A stretch of DNA of 64,000 nt. Source: Fusobacterium mortiferum ATCC 9817. GTDB lineage: Bacteria; Fusobacteriota; Fusobacteriia; Fusobacteriales; Fusobacteriaceae. The stretch lies in NCBI RefSeq assembly GCF_000158195.2, contig NZ_GL987988.1, positions 705,847 through 769,846 of the forward strand. The letters run 5' to 3'. Position 1 is the first letter of the stretch. Every line of letters starts with the position of its first letter. Made by a program: the position numbers and the translations under genes. Shown here piece after piece: positions 28,443-37,264 of the stretch. The notes below the pieces were generated by a model that saw only the letters and a list, made by a program, of their open reading frames with translations, was not told the origin of the DNA and did not search any database.

Positions 28443-29789
28443 TTATGCTAGATGTAAATAGTGAGTACATACTAAGAAAAATACTATCAAAGCACAAGCA
28501 TCAATTATAGTAGTAATAAATGGACTTGCTATAATAGCAGGGTCTAGTTTAAGTCCTTTAGCTATAATAGGAAGAGTACTACCTACAACTTTAGCTATAA
28601 TTATTGTAATAAATAGGCTAAGAGATATAGCAAAGGAAACAGCAAAATTAATATCACTTAGGTAGTAAATAATTAAAAAGTTTACTACAGATAAAACCAC
28701 ACCAATTATTACACTAACTCTTAACTCTTTCCAAAATATCATACCAATATCAGATAACTCTATCTCTTCAAGTGCTATTCCACGAGTAATTAACATAGAA
28801 GATTGAGAACCAGCATTTCCTCCAGTAGACATAAGCATAGGAATAAAAGAGATAAGAACAATAGCTGATTGTAAAACTCCCTCATAAGTTCTAATTATAA
28901 TACCAGTAAAAGTTGCTAGTATCATTAAAATTAAAAGCCAACCTATTCTCTGTTTAACTAAAGAAAAAACAGATTCTTTTAAATACTCTTCATCAGATGG
29001 AGCCATAGCAGCCATCTTTTGCATATCTTCAGTATTTTCTTGGTCGATTACATCTACTACGTCATCTATTGTAATAATACCAACAAGTCTATCTTCATTA
29101 TCCACAACAGGCATAGATGTCAAATCATATTTTCTAAAGTCAGAAGCGATGTTTTCTTGGTCATCAGTAGTATGACAACTTACAAAATTTGTTTCCATAG
29201 CTTCTCTAAGTGGTACATCATCATCTAAGAATATCAGTTTCTTAAGTGAGATATATCCTACAAGTTTTCTTTGATTATCTATTATATAACAGATATCAAT
29301 AGTTTCATTATCAATTCCAAATCTTTTGATAGAGTGTAATGCTTGTCCAATATTCATATCATTTTTTAAAGATAGATACTCTACAGTCATAACACTACCA
29401 GCACTATTTTCTGGATATCTTAAAAATTGGTTAATCAAATTTCTCATATCAGAAGAAGTATTTTGTAGAATTTTATCTACAATATTTGCTGGCATCTCCT
29501 CTATAAAGTCAACAGTATCATCAATAAACATATCATTTACAATATTACGTATCTCCTCATCAGTTATGTTTTCAATGATTTCTTGTTGCTTATCAGAAGA
29601 AAGATAAGAAAAAATATCTGCTGATAAACTCTTAGGTAAAATTCTAAAAAGCTTTAAGCTTTGTTCCTTGCTCATCTCCTCAAATAGCTCTGCTATATCA
29701 ACAGGTTGTAAATCAACTAATATCTCCCTTACTTTGTTAAGCTGATTAGTCTCTAATAAATGATAAATATCTTCCAACGGAACCTCCAT
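28443..29789 (-). CDS. mgtE: Magnesium transporter MgtE
   Basis: This 448-residue channel has all MgtE parts: an N-terminal helical domain (about 1-130), two CBS domains (about 130-255), a plug helix, and five membrane helices from about 280. The pore signature is MSTGGNAGSQSSMLITRGI, and a conserved acidic site is in the last helices. It imports Mg2+, with cytosolic Mg2+ closing the channel through the N and CBS domains. I chose the ATG at 29789 because GGAGG lies nine bases upstream; a GTG at 29804 is in frame but has no ribosome site. Confidence 0.95.
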   Translation of the reverse strand: MEVPLEDIYHLLETNQLNKVREILVDLQPVDIAELFEEMSKEQSLKLFRILPKSLSADIFSYLSSDKQQEIIENITDEEIRNIVNDMFIDDTVDFIEEMPANIVDKILQNTSSDMRNLINQFLRYPENSAGSVMTVEYLSLKNDMNIGQALHSIKRFGIDNETIDICYIIDNQRKLVGYISLKKLIFLDDDVPLREAMETNFVSCHTTDDQENIASDFRKYDLTSMPVVDNEDRLVGIITIDDVVDVIDQENTEDMQKMAAMAPSDEEYLKESVFSLVKQRIGWLLILMILATFTGIIIRTYEGVLQSAIVLISFIPMLMSTGGNAGSQSSMLITRGIALEEIELSDIGMIFWKELRVSVIIGVVLSVVNFLIIYYLSDINFAVSFAISLSLFITIIIAKVVGSTLPIIAKGLKLDPAIIASPFITTIIDACALIVFFLVCTHYLHLA

Positions 29790-29932
29790 ATAAAAAACCT
29801 CCACATAATAAAATTTCTCTTTATATAGATTACCATTTTAATTGAAAAAAGGCAAATAAAAATTCTATATTACTACAAAAGATTTAATAAATATTGTATA
29901 ATATATTTGAATGAAAAATTAGGAGGATAAAA

Positions 29933-31234
29933 ATGAATATAAAAGCTAGAGTTATCAGCTTGATTAAAGAGGTAGAAAATGGCAAATTTTCTAATATAGC
30001 ATTGAATGAATATTTTAAAGAGAATAATCTTTCTAAAAAAGAAAGAGGTTTTATAACTGAGCTTTTCTATGGAGTAATTAGAAATAAAATATTTCTTGAC
30101 TATGAGATAGATAAAAGAACTACTACTATAAAAAAAGATTGGATAAGAAATATTTTGAGAATATCTATGTATCAAATAAGTTTTATGAATAGTGACGATA
30201 AAGGAGTTATCTGGGAAGCTACAGAGCTTGCTAAGAAAAAATTTAGTGTTCCAGTTGGGAAATTTATCAATGGAGTATTAAGAAGCTATCAGAGAGAGTG
30301 GCAAGAAGATGTAAAAGAGCTAAAAGAGAGTGGAAAAAATTATATATATCTTTCATATCCAGAGTGGTTTTATAATAAGCTTGTTTCTGAGTATGGAGAA
30401 GAGGAGGGAGAGTTATTTCTACAATCTTTAAAAAAAATCCCGTATATCAGTTTTAGAGTAAATAGATTAAAATATAGCTGTGAAGAGTTTGAAAAATTAT
30501 TAGAAGAGAAAAAAATCGACATAATAAAAAAAGTGGATAGTGTATACTATGTAGATTCTGGAATATTACTGTATAGTGATGAATTTAGAGATGGAAAAAT
30601 AATAGTACAAGATGCCTCATCATATCTATCAGCTAGAAATTTAAATCCAAAACCTGATGAATCAGTACTAGATACTTGTAGTGCTCCAGGTGGAAAGACT
30701 GCTGTACTTGGAGAGCTTATGGAGAATAGAGGAGAGCTATTAGCTCTAGACATATATCCACATAAATTAAAATTAATAGAAGAAAATTGTCATAAATGTG
30801 GTGTAGATATTGTTAGAACTGTAAAGATGGATGCTAGAAAATTAAAGGAGCAAGGAAAGAAATTTGATAAGATATTAGTAGATGCTCCATGTAGTGGTTA
30901 TGGTGTACTTAGAAAAAAACCAGAGGCTATATATAATAAAAATTCTGAAAATGTAGAGGAATTAGCTAAACTTCAGTTTGAAATTTTAGAATCAGCTTCT
31001 CAAGTTTTAAAAGATAATGGAGAATTGGTATATAGTACTTGCACTATTTTAAAAGAGGAAAATGGAGAAAATATTAAAAAGTTTTTAGAAAAATATCCAA
31101 ATTTTGAAACAGTAGAGCTATATATTCCTGAAAACGTAAATGGAAGCTATGACAATGTAGGTGGATTTACTGTAGATTATAAAGAGGATATTTTAGATGG
31201 ATTTTATATAGTAAAACTTAAAAAAAATAAATAG
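29933..31234 (+). CDS. rsmB: 16S rRNA m5C967 methyltransferase RsmB
   Basis: This 433-residue protein has a NusB-like RNA-binding domain (about 1-140), then a Rossmann methyltransferase. It has DTCSAPGGKT (SAM site), DAPCSGYGVLR (motif IV with the release cysteine) and YSTCTI (motif VI catalytic cysteine). It methylates C967 of 16S rRNA. AGGAGG is seven bases before the ATG. The TrmR-like gene follows by 11 bases in the same operon. Confidence 0.95.
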   Translation: MNIKARVISLIKEVENGKFSNIALNEYFKENNLSKKERGFITELFYGVIRNKIFLDYEIDKRTTTIKKDWIRNILRISMYQISFMNSDDKGVIWEATELAKKKFSVPVGKFINGVLRSYQREWQEDVKELKESGKNYIYLSYPEWFYNKLVSEYGEEEGELFLQSLKKIPYISFRVNRLKYSCEEFEKLLEEKKIDIIKKVDSVYYVDSGILLYSDEFRDGKIIVQDASSYLSARNLNPKPDESVLDTCSAPGGKTAVLGELMENRGELLALDIYPHKLKLIEENCHKCGVDIVRTVKMDARKLKEQGKKFDKILVDAPCSGYGVLRKKPEAIYNKNSENVEELAKLQFEILESASQVLKDNGELVYSTCTILKEENGENIKKFLEKYPNFETVELYIPENVNGSYDNVGGFTVDYKEDILDGFYIVKLKKNK

Positions 31235-31245
31235 AAAGGATAGTT

Positions 31246-31902
31246 ATGTTAGAAGAATTAAAAGAAGCAAATGAATATATAATAAGCAAGATAAAAGAGA
31301 ATGATGAATTAATACTTGAGATGGAAAAATATGCTAGGGAGTATAATGTTCCAATAGTTACTAAAGAGGTAGCTGAATATCTTAAATTTATAGTAAAAAG
31401 TAATGGGATAAAAAATATATTAGAAGTAGGAACAGCTATTGGTTATTCTGGAATATTAATGGCTAAAGAGATAGAGAAAAATGGTGGAAAACTTTATACA
31501 ATAGAGATAGATGAAGAAAGATATAATCTAGCTCAAGAAAATTTTAAAAAGTCTGGATTAAATAATATTGTATCTATAAAAGGAGATGCAGTAGAAGAGA
31601 TTAAAAAAATAGATGAAAAATTTGATTTTGTCTTTATTGATGCTTCTAAGGGACACTATATGGAATTTTTTGAAGATTCATATAAATTATTAAATAAAGA
31701 TGGAATAATATTTATTGATAATATTATGTTTAGAGGATATCTATATAAAGAGTATCCAAAGAGATTTAAAACAATAGTAAGAAGGTTAAATGAGTTTATT
31801 GAGTATCTATATTCAAGAAATGGAGGAGAGTTTGTACTTCTTCCTTTTGGAGATGGAATTGGTCTTTTCCGCAAGAAAAAAACCGAAAATACAAACGAAT
31901 AA
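31246..31902 (+). CDS. TrmR-like tRNA/O-methyltransferase
   Basis: This 218-residue SAM-dependent methyltransferase is of the catechol-O-methyltransferase-like family 3. It has ILEVGTAIGYSGILMA for SAM, IEIDEERYNLAQ, DFVFIDASKGHYMEFFE and FIDNIMFRGYLYKEYP. The nearest well-studied bacterial protein of this size and motif set is TrmR (YrrM), which methylates 5-hydroxyuridine at tRNA wobble position 34. The C terminus is intact, so phage insertion did not disrupt it. It is the last host gene before the prophage. Confidence 0.85.
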   Translation: MLEELKEANEYIISKIKENDELILEMEKYAREYNVPIVTKEVAEYLKFIVKSNGIKNILEVGTAIGYSGILMAKEIEKNGGKLYTIEIDEERYNLAQENFKKSGLNNIVSIKGDAVEEIKKIDEKFDFVFIDASKGHYMEFFEDSYKLLNKDGIIFIDNIMFRGYLYKEYPKRFKTIVRRLNEFIEYLYSRNGGEFVLLPFGDGIGLFRKKKTENTNE

Positions 31903-31911
31903 AACATAAAG

Positions 31912-31945
31912 AAAAGAGAGGATAATTAAATTATTCCTCTCTTTC
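31912..31945. terminator. Bidirectional terminator at the host/prophage edge
   Basis: AAGAGAGGATAATT pairs with AATTATTCCTCTCTT around a short loop. It overlaps the stop codon of the leftward 31931-32494 gene. Confidence 0.75.
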
Positions 31946-32494
31946 TTTATAAGAAATGTAATCAGCTAAGAAGCCTTTGAAAGCTAGATGATAAGAATTC
32001 TTATACTTTTCAAAATATACTCTTTCTTTTAAAGAGTATGTTCTTCTAAAAGCTTCAAGTTTTTCTTTTTTTCCATAGAGTTCTATATGCTTTTTATATA
32101 ACTCTATTTTGAAATCTGAAGTATCAATAGCTATATCTACATATTTTAAAAACTCTTTAGGTATAGATGTTGAGTTGTAAATATAACCATCCTTCAATTG
32201 TTTTTTTAAATGATTAATATCTTTATTGAATTTAATACCCCAGGTACGAAGTGAAAACCCGCTTTTATATAATTTAAAAATAGTTGCTATCTCTTTATTA
32301 TTTGATAATTTGGGATAATCTTTCTTAAATTCTTCAAGAGAATAATCCAAATTATTTATAGTTAAATAAGAGGTTATATTATACAGCTCGCCTTTAAAAT
32401 CACTTCTTTTAAAATATAAGAACCAACTTCCAAAGATCTTTTTTAATTCCAAAATTGAATATTTTTCCAAAATTTTCTCTTTTATTATTAACAT
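31931..32494 (-). CDS. Hypothetical protein next to the integrase, 187 aa
   Basis: I do not recognise this protein. It is charged and helical, with aromatic segments and no membrane helix or signal peptide. AGGAG precedes the ATG. It begins eight bases after the serine recombinase gene and is read in the same direction, so it is probably cotranscribed and may help or control recombination. It could also be a host gene bordering the insertion. Confidence 0.7.
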   Translation of the reverse strand: MLIIKEKILEKYSILELKKIFGSWFLYFKRSDFKGELYNITSYLTINNLDYSLEEFKKDYPKLSNNKEIATIFKLYKSGFSLRTWGIKFNKDINHLKKQLKDGYIYNSTSIPKEFLKYVDIAIDTSDFKIELYKKHIELYGKKEKLEAFRRTYSLKERVYFEKYKNSYHLAFKGFLADYISYKEREE

Positions 32495-32502
32495 AGCCGC
32501 TC

Positions 32503-33936
32503 CTAAAATTTTAAATGGATGTAGAATCTATAATCATTTACCATTTCGATTTCATCTATTATAAGTTTTAAAAAATTATTTATTTTTTCTGGAGCTTTTT
32601 CCTTTTCTAATTTAAAAAAATATTTTTTTAATATCTCTGAATTTTTATTAGTATTTTTTTTATTAGTAATTAATGTAGTTAAATTTTTGATTTTTTCCTC
32701 CGGGAACGCCTTTTTTTCTTTTAACTCTTTCATTAACTTTTCGAAAACTTCCTCAGATATAAGAGAATTTAATAACTGCCTGGCTAGGAGTTCTTCTTTT
32801 CCAGAGAGAGAAGCCAACTCTTTTTTATAAAGAACTAATTGAGATTGATAATCATCAAATTTGGTATCAATGTTCTCTACTTCTAAAGAAAAAATAATTT
32901 TTTTTAAAGAAGCCATAACTTCTTCAAATAACTCTTCTTCATGAATACCAATAGCACCACACCCAAGACTTTTATATTTATCAGAAGTTCTACAATAATA
33001 TAGGTTCTCTGTTTTTCTAGAAATTTCATTGGTTGATTTTTTTAAATAATTATATTTATTTACAACCCGATACATCTTTCTTCCACAAGTACATTTTATT
33101 AAATCTTTAAAGATATATACATCTGTATTTCTTTCAACCTTAATATTTTTTAATTTACCTTGCACCAGGGAAAAAGTACTTTCATCTATAATAGGCTCAT
33201 GGATCCCATTCAACACTTTATAATCTTTATGAAGAATTTTTTTCTTATTAATTATTTCAACAGAATGGAATTTTAATTTTCCAATGTAGACGGGATTTTC
33301 TAATAATCTTCTAACCTTTTTTACTTCATATCCAAAAAAATTAGCAATGGATTGTCTGGTTTTTCCATCAAGAAAAAGTTTAAAAATAGTTTTAACCTTT
33401 TCTGCATCCTCTGGAACTATTACCAGCTCTTTATTAACTAATTTATATCCCAAGGGAGCTGGGCCTCCAGTCCATCTCCCTTGCTCTGCTAATTCAGTCA
33501 TTCTGTCCTTACTTCTTTTAGCTGTTTTCCTTCCCTCTCTAGCATCTAATAAATTTAAAAGATTAGTCAGAAAGGTATCATCAGCATCTTGTAAGTCTAA
33601 CCAACCATGTGTAACAGTATAAACTTTAACATTATGAACTCTTAATAATCCATAAAATATATGATGCTCCAATTCATCTCTTGTAAGCCTAGAACTTTCA
33701 TACAATACTAAAGTATCAACTAAATTATTTTGGATATCTTCTTTTAATTTACTATATTGTTCTCTGTCTTTATTGTACCCAGATGCTACATCATAATAAA
33801 CTTTTATATTTTGAAGATTTATTTTTTTAGCAGCTTTTTTACACATATCTATAAGACTTTGTATATTTTGCTTTTCTGTACTTTCCCTGCAATAAATAGC
33901 TGAAATTTTAGCAGGAGAAGAAAAACTATTCGACAT
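32503..33936 (-). CDS. Large serine recombinase (prophage integrase)
   Basis: This 477-residue enzyme has the N-terminal resolvase domain with IYCRESTEKQ (catalytic Ser19 and Arg17) and YESSRLTRDE. A recombinase domain follows (about 155-265), and a zinc ribbon starts with CTCGRKMYR and has later cysteines near CRTSDK and LGCGA. A coiled-coil motif (about 350-440) comes last. This order is that of large serine integrases, which join attP and attB without host factors. As the leftmost phage gene it places attL near 31.9-32.5 kb. It overlaps the 33-residue ORF upstream by 11 bases. Confidence 0.92.
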   Translation of the reverse strand: MSNSFSSPAKISAIYCRESTEKQNIQSLIDMCKKAAKKINLQNIKVYYDVASGYNKDREQYSKLKEDIQNNLVDTLVLYESSRLTRDELEHHIFYGLLRVHNVKVYTVTHGWLDLQDADDTFLTNLLNLLDAREGRKTAKRSKDRMTELAEQGRWTGGPAPLGYKLVNKELVIVPEDAEKVKTIFKLFLDGKTRQSIANFFGYEVKKVRRLLENPVYIGKLKFHSVEIINKKKILHKDYKVLNGIHEPIIDESTFSLVQGKLKNIKVERNTDVYIFKDLIKCTCGRKMYRVVNKYNYLKKSTNEISRKTENLYYCRTSDKYKSLGCGAIGIHEEELFEEVMASLKKIIFSLEVENIDTKFDDYQSQLVLYKKELASLSGKEELLARQLLNSLISEEVFEKLMKELKEKKAFPEEKIKNLTTLITNKKNTNKNSEILKKYFFKLEKEKAPEKINNFLKLIIDEIEMVNDYRFYIHLKF

Positions 33937-34027
33937 TTAATTCTTCTTTAGCTGCTTGTAATAATAGTCTTAAGATAGTATTTTTCTCTTCAGGTGTTAT
34001 ATTTTCATTTCTAATAATAGTATCCAT
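33926..34027 (-). CDS. 33-residue ORF coupled to the integrase
   Basis: A GGAGG ribosome site six bases before an ATG at 34027 opens a 33-residue acidic helical peptide (MDTIIRNENITPEEKNTILR at its start). Its stop lies 11 bases inside the recombinase gene, which itself has no good ribosome site. Reading this ORF probably couples translation into the recombinase. It may be only a leader peptide. Confidence 0.6.
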   Translation of the reverse strand: MDTIIRNENITPEEKNTILRLLLQAAKEELNVE

Positions 34028-34043
34028 ATTTACCTCCAGTATT

Positions 34044-34068
34044 AAAAGAAGAGGGAAAATCCCTCTTC
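34044..34068 (-). terminator. Leftward terminator between early operon and integrase
   Basis: GAAGAGGGA (34048-34056) and TCCCTCTTC (34060-34068) form a 9-bp stem with a three-base loop. T4 follows on the - strand. It would separate integrase expression from the early operon. Confidence 0.65.
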
Positions 34069-34087
34069 AAATAACTTATTTTTATTT

Positions 34088-34627
34088 TTAGTATTCTTCT
34101 TCATCTTCCCAGTCATCTTCAAACTCTTCTTCATCCTCGTCATAGATTATTTTTATACCAAGGATTTTATCGTTGTTCTTAGTAACATAAACTCCATATC
34201 TTCCATCACCCCATCCAGTACTAGTAATGAAAGAGTTTTCTCTAAAACATATAGTATCGGTATCTTGGGAGAATAACTCGCATATTTCTTTATAATATTT
34301 ATCTTCCCATTTTTTTTCATTCCTATTTTTACATCTTCTCATCTCTTCATGTAAGCTATAATTAATCACTCCAGCTATGGCAGCATCAACACAAATAAAT
34401 CCTTCCTGTAGCCACAAGTAACCTTCTTGTTCATAAATTGATAAGCTTTCATGTAAAATTATTGCTTCTTTTACTCTATTTTCTTTGTTATAAAGAACAC
34501 AACATTTATAATCTCCAGCTTGAACATTCTCTAAAAGTACTATTCCTCTTTGATTTGGTTCATAGCAGTAGCAAGGGTCTGTTACCACAACCTTGTCCTC
34601 TAATTTTAATTTAGTTATAAATTCCAT
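34088..34627 (-). CDS. Phage hypothetical protein with acidic tail, 179 aa
   Basis: I do not recognise a named family. The N terminus has KVVVTDPCYCYE, a pattern seen in phage and plasmid proteins of unknown role. The C terminus is very acidic (EDEEEFEDDWEDEEEY), which can mimic DNA. A DNA-mimic or inhibitor role is possible but unproven. AGGAGG precedes the ATG. It is the last gene of the leftward early operon. Confidence 0.7.
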   Translation of the reverse strand: MEFITKLKLEDKVVVTDPCYCYEPNQRGIVLLENVQAGDYKCCVLYNKENRVKEAIILHESLSIYEQEGYLWLQEGFICVDAAIAGVINYSLHEEMRRCKNRNEKKWEDKYYKEICELFSQDTDTICFRENSFITSTGWGDGRYGVYVTKNNDKILGIKIIYDEDEEEFEDDWEDEEEY

Positions 34628-34749
34628 AATGTCCTCCTTATTGGCTCTCTAGCCTTGTATTTCTTAGGTTGTGTGTATATTACCTTACTATTCCTTTAAT
34701 TACAAGTTATTTCTCAACTTTTTATTCAATTTCCAATGTCCTTTTTTAT

Positions 34750-35034
34750 TTAATCGTAAATTCTTTCCTCCAGCTTGATAGCATAAACTCTAACAGGAGC
34801 AGCTCCAAATTCATCATGTTGGATAGTTTTAACTTCATAACTAGCCCACTTAAATTTTAAAATTTTGTTTTTTTCATCTTTCCTTGGGTATCCTAGAGTA
34901 ATATGAACTTCGTCATATTCCTTTAGGAGTCTTTTTCCCCAATATTTTTTTACTAACCGATATTCTTCAGTTTTAGTACCTTGTTTTATTTCGTTGAAAT
35001 ATTGTTCTTTAACTGCTAGTTTTAAAATTCTCAT
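34750..35034 (-). CDS. ASCH-domain protein
   Basis: This 94-residue protein starts with ILKLAVKEQYFNEIKQGTKTEEYR, the ASCH/PUA-like pattern (K..f..I..G.K..E.R), and continues with a short beta-barrel. ASCH domains bind RNA or modified nucleotides. It is common in phage early regions. It follows the YopX-like gene with no gap. Confidence 0.8.
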   Translation of the reverse strand: MRILKLAVKEQYFNEIKQGTKTEEYRLVKKYWGKRLLKEYDEVHITLGYPRKDEKNKILKFKWASYEVKTIQHDEFGAAPVRVYAIKLEERIYD

Positions 35035-35613
35035 TTAATCAACCTCAAAAAACTCTTTTACTAAATCTTCATTTTCATAAACATTTCCAATAATTTCCAT
35101 AGAAAGACAATCATGTTTACCAAGATGATTACATACTATTGGATAAGTATTAGTTCCATCTTCTCTTTCAAAATAAAATCCATTTATCTCTACAACAGGA
35201 GCTCCATACATTAAATCTAATAACTTCTCTAAATTATTTTCTAAATCTAATTCTGGTAATAATTTTCTTTTTACTTTTCCATATTTACAAATAACTACAA
35301 CTGTCTCTTCATTTTCTGTTTCTATTTTTAAAATGTCTCCTTCATAAATACTTTTATAATTTTTATCTATCCAACCACTATCTTGTCCTAATGATTTAGG
35401 ATCTATTTTATTTGCAATTTTAACTCCTCTTGACATCCACCAATCCGAAAAATCATCAAAAACAATTAAATGTTCAGTATGTTTCTCATACCATTCTTCC
35501 TTCTCTGCTTCTGAAGGAAATATACAGGGAGTAGCATTAATATGTTTTATATAATAACCATAACACCATGTTTTTGAGTCTAAATCAAATCCCCTAAATT
35601 GTATATCTCTCAT
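35035..35613 (-). CDS. YopX-family phage protein
   Basis: This 192-residue protein begins RDIQFRGFDLDSKTWCYGYY and contains DKNYKSIYEGDILKIE, the two hallmarks of YopX. It ends with a VYENEDLV segment. YopX proteins are widespread in phages of low-GC bacteria and their function is not established. The gene overlaps its upstream neighbour by one base. Confidence 0.85.
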   Translation of the reverse strand: MRDIQFRGFDLDSKTWCYGYYIKHINATPCIFPSEAEKEEWYEKHTEHLIVFDDFSDWWMSRGVKIANKIDPKSLGQDSGWIDKNYKSIYEGDILKIETENEETVVVICKYGKVKRKLLPELDLENNLEKLLDLMYGAPVVEINGFYFEREDGTNTYPIVCNHLGKHDCLSMEIIGNVYENEDLVKEFFEVD

Positions 35614-35831
35614 TATCTTTTACCTCCATTTTTTCTCTCCTTCTTAGTAATAGCAACTTCCAATTTAAATTCTTCCCAATCTTTATTTTTAATTATTATC
35701 CTATTTCTCTTAGCAAATATCCATTGCCCAGTTAGGAAATATATTGAAATATTATTATCGAATTTATATCCTTTTTTATTTTTTAAAATATATTTTTTAT
35801 ATTTTTCTAAATTATCCGAATTAAACTCCAT
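35613..35831 (-). CDS. Phage hypothetical protein, 72 aa
   Basis: This is a small basic protein (many Lys, C-terminal KKERKNGGKR), translationally coupled to YopX through a one-base overlap. No family is recognised. It has no membrane helix. Confidence 0.65.
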   Translation of the reverse strand: MEFNSDNLEKYKKYILKNKKGYKFDNNISIYFLTGQWIFAKRNRIIIKNKDWEEFKLEVAITKKERKNGGKR

Positions 35832-35833
35832 TT

Positions 35834-36046
35834 TTATACCTCCTGAAAGATAACAGTTTTCCCATCTTCTCTATCCCTTCCATCACATTGTGGAATAATT
35901 CCAAGATCTTGTAGATAAAAACAGGGAATATTTTTAAATAAACATAAATCACATTCTATGTACCCCACTTCTTTTACATATATATTTTTATTTCCACAAG
36001 GAAAAGTTTCTCCTGGTTTCAAATTTTTAAAATCTTTATCATTCAT
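35834..36046 (-). CDS. Phage cysteine-rich protein, 70 aa
   Basis: It begins with KNLKPGETFPCGNK and carries CDLCLFKNIPC and CDGRDREDGK. The pattern recurs in short zinc-binding proteins of Firmicutes and Fusobacterium phages of unknown role. Its ATG overlaps the stop of the 48-residue gene upstream as ATGA. Confidence 0.7.
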   Translation of the reverse strand: MNDKDFKNLKPGETFPCGNKNIYVKEVGYIECDLCLFKNIPCFYLQDLGIIPQCDGRDREDGKTVIFQEV

Positions 36047-36189
36047 TTATTTACCTCTTTTTTATTTTCTTTAGGTTCATACTTTACACAGGAATTTATT
36101 TCTATTTCATAAATGAATACTCCTCTTTGACCACAATATTCCTCATTGTAAGCAATGAAACAATGTTTACAGTTGATACAATTATTCAT
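36043..36189 (-). CDS. Small zinc-finger-like phage protein, 48 aa
   Basis: An ATG at 36189 with GGAGATAACCT upstream opens a 48-residue protein starting MNNCINCKHCFIAYNEEYCG. It has a CxxCxxC motif and two later cysteines, consistent with one bound zinc. The stop overlaps the next start by four bases (ATGA), as in a tight operon. The function is unknown. Confidence 0.7.
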   Translation of the reverse strand: MNNCINCKHCFIAYNEEYCGQRGVFIYEIEINSCVKYEPKENKKEVNK

Positions 36190-36200
36190 AGGTTATCTCC

Positions 36201-36638
36201 TTATTCATTTCCTAATTTTCTCCAATAGATTCCTTTTTCAAAGCAACCACATATCCCAGCTATATTGATTTCTTCATTGTATTTAATAGAATTCTTGTTT
36301 CCACACAATTTTAATTCTCCTATACATTCACAGTAGTAACAATTATTACAAACTTTTAAAATTTTATAATCATTCTTTCTCCCACTAAGAGCTCCTCTTT
36401 CATCATAACTTATACCTAATTCTAGTACTTGTATAAGTTCATCAAAACTACCTAATTTAAGATTGTGGCAGCGTTCTCGTATAAAAGTTACTTCTCCAAT
36501 ACTTAAATCTTTTAAATCAGTTACTCTATATTTCATACTGCGAATAAAATCATATGTGCTCTTTAATTCTTTTGAAACAAGCTTTCTTATACCTTTCGCT
36601 CCTTTATGACGCAAAAGGATTGAGTATTCCCCTTCCAT
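36201..36638 (-). CDS. Phage hypothetical protein with cysteine cluster, 145 aa
   Basis: The N-terminal 90 residues are helical and charged. The C-terminal 55 carry CNNCYYCECIGELKLCG and ICGCFE, a probable zinc-binding unit. GGAGG precedes the start. No family is recognised. It shares the cysteine-rich character of the next two genes in the operon. Confidence 0.65.
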   Translation of the reverse strand: MEGEYSILLRHKGAKGIRKLVSKELKSTYDFIRSMKYRVTDLKDLSIGEVTFIRERCHNLKLGSFDELIQVLELGISYDERGALSGRKNDYKILKVCNNCYYCECIGELKLCGNKNSIKYNEEINIAGICGCFEKGIYWRKLGNE

Positions 36639-36658
36639 AATTTCCTCCTTGGATAGTA

Positions 36659-37168
36659 TTAATTCCCATTAAGTTTTAATTTGTTTTTATAATTTTCTTT
36701 ATCTAACCAACTGTTACCAAAGTAAGCTTTTAAAAATTCATCGCTACGTTGTTTTTTAGGAGAACCATCATTAGTGGAAGCAACAGGAACTATAACTTGA
36801 GAATGTAGATATCTAACAGTAGTTCCCTCTAAAATTTGCGTAAGTTTCAAACGATGATGTTCAAACTCATCTTTTACTGCAAGGTATTCAGAATCTGTTG
36901 CATAGAAATAAAATCTTAATCTAGATTTATTTTTCATACGATAAATACCTAAATTAAAAGTATCTAAGATAGCATATAACAAATAAGTTTCATACTGGTT
37001 ATCAACCTTTATATCAAAAAGTTCTTTCTGACTTTCTACATCATCTAAACCATATTTGTTTTTATATTCTATATATCTTTGATAAGCTAATTCCCTTTCA
37101 CTAGGAGTAGTTCTATTATCTTCAGCAAGAGCTCTAAGCTTTCTTAATTTTTCTAATTTATTATTCAT
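36659..37168 (-). CDS. DUF2786-like phage protein
   Basis: This is a 169-residue protein. The first 40 residues (KLRKLRALAEDNRTTPSERE, then a KNKYGL ending) match the helix pair of DUF2786 domains. The rest is an alpha/beta region with a conserved-looking HSQVIVPVAS. DUF2786 proteins occur in many phages and plasmids without known function. The RBS is GGAGG. Confidence 0.65.
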   Translation of the reverse strand: MNNKLEKLRKLRALAEDNRTTPSERELAYQRYIEYKNKYGLDDVESQKELFDIKVDNQYETYLLYAILDTFNLGIYRMKNKSRLRFYFYATDSEYLAVKDEFEHHRLKLTQILEGTTVRYLHSQVIVPVASTNDGSPKKQRSDEFLKAYFGNSWLDKENYKNKLKLNGN

Positions 37169-37203
37169 CTATTCCTCCAAGAGAGAGAAGAGGGAAGCTC
37201 CCT

Positions 37204-37263
37204 CTAAAATCTCCCATAAAATTTTATTTTATACCCTAAAAGTTTTTTTAATCTTGCTATCAT
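37204..37263 (-). CDS. Possible 19-residue basic ORF
   Basis: AAGGAG lies ten bases before an ATG at 37263, opening a 19-residue basic peptide (MIARLKKLLGYKIKFYGRF). It sits in the gap between the DUF2786-like gene and the ParA-partner gene. The stop overlaps the edge of a small AGAGGGA..TCCCTCT hairpin (37189-37205). It may be chance. Confidence 0.3.
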   Translation of the reverse strand: MIARLKKLLGYKIKFYGRF

Positions 37264-37264
37264 A

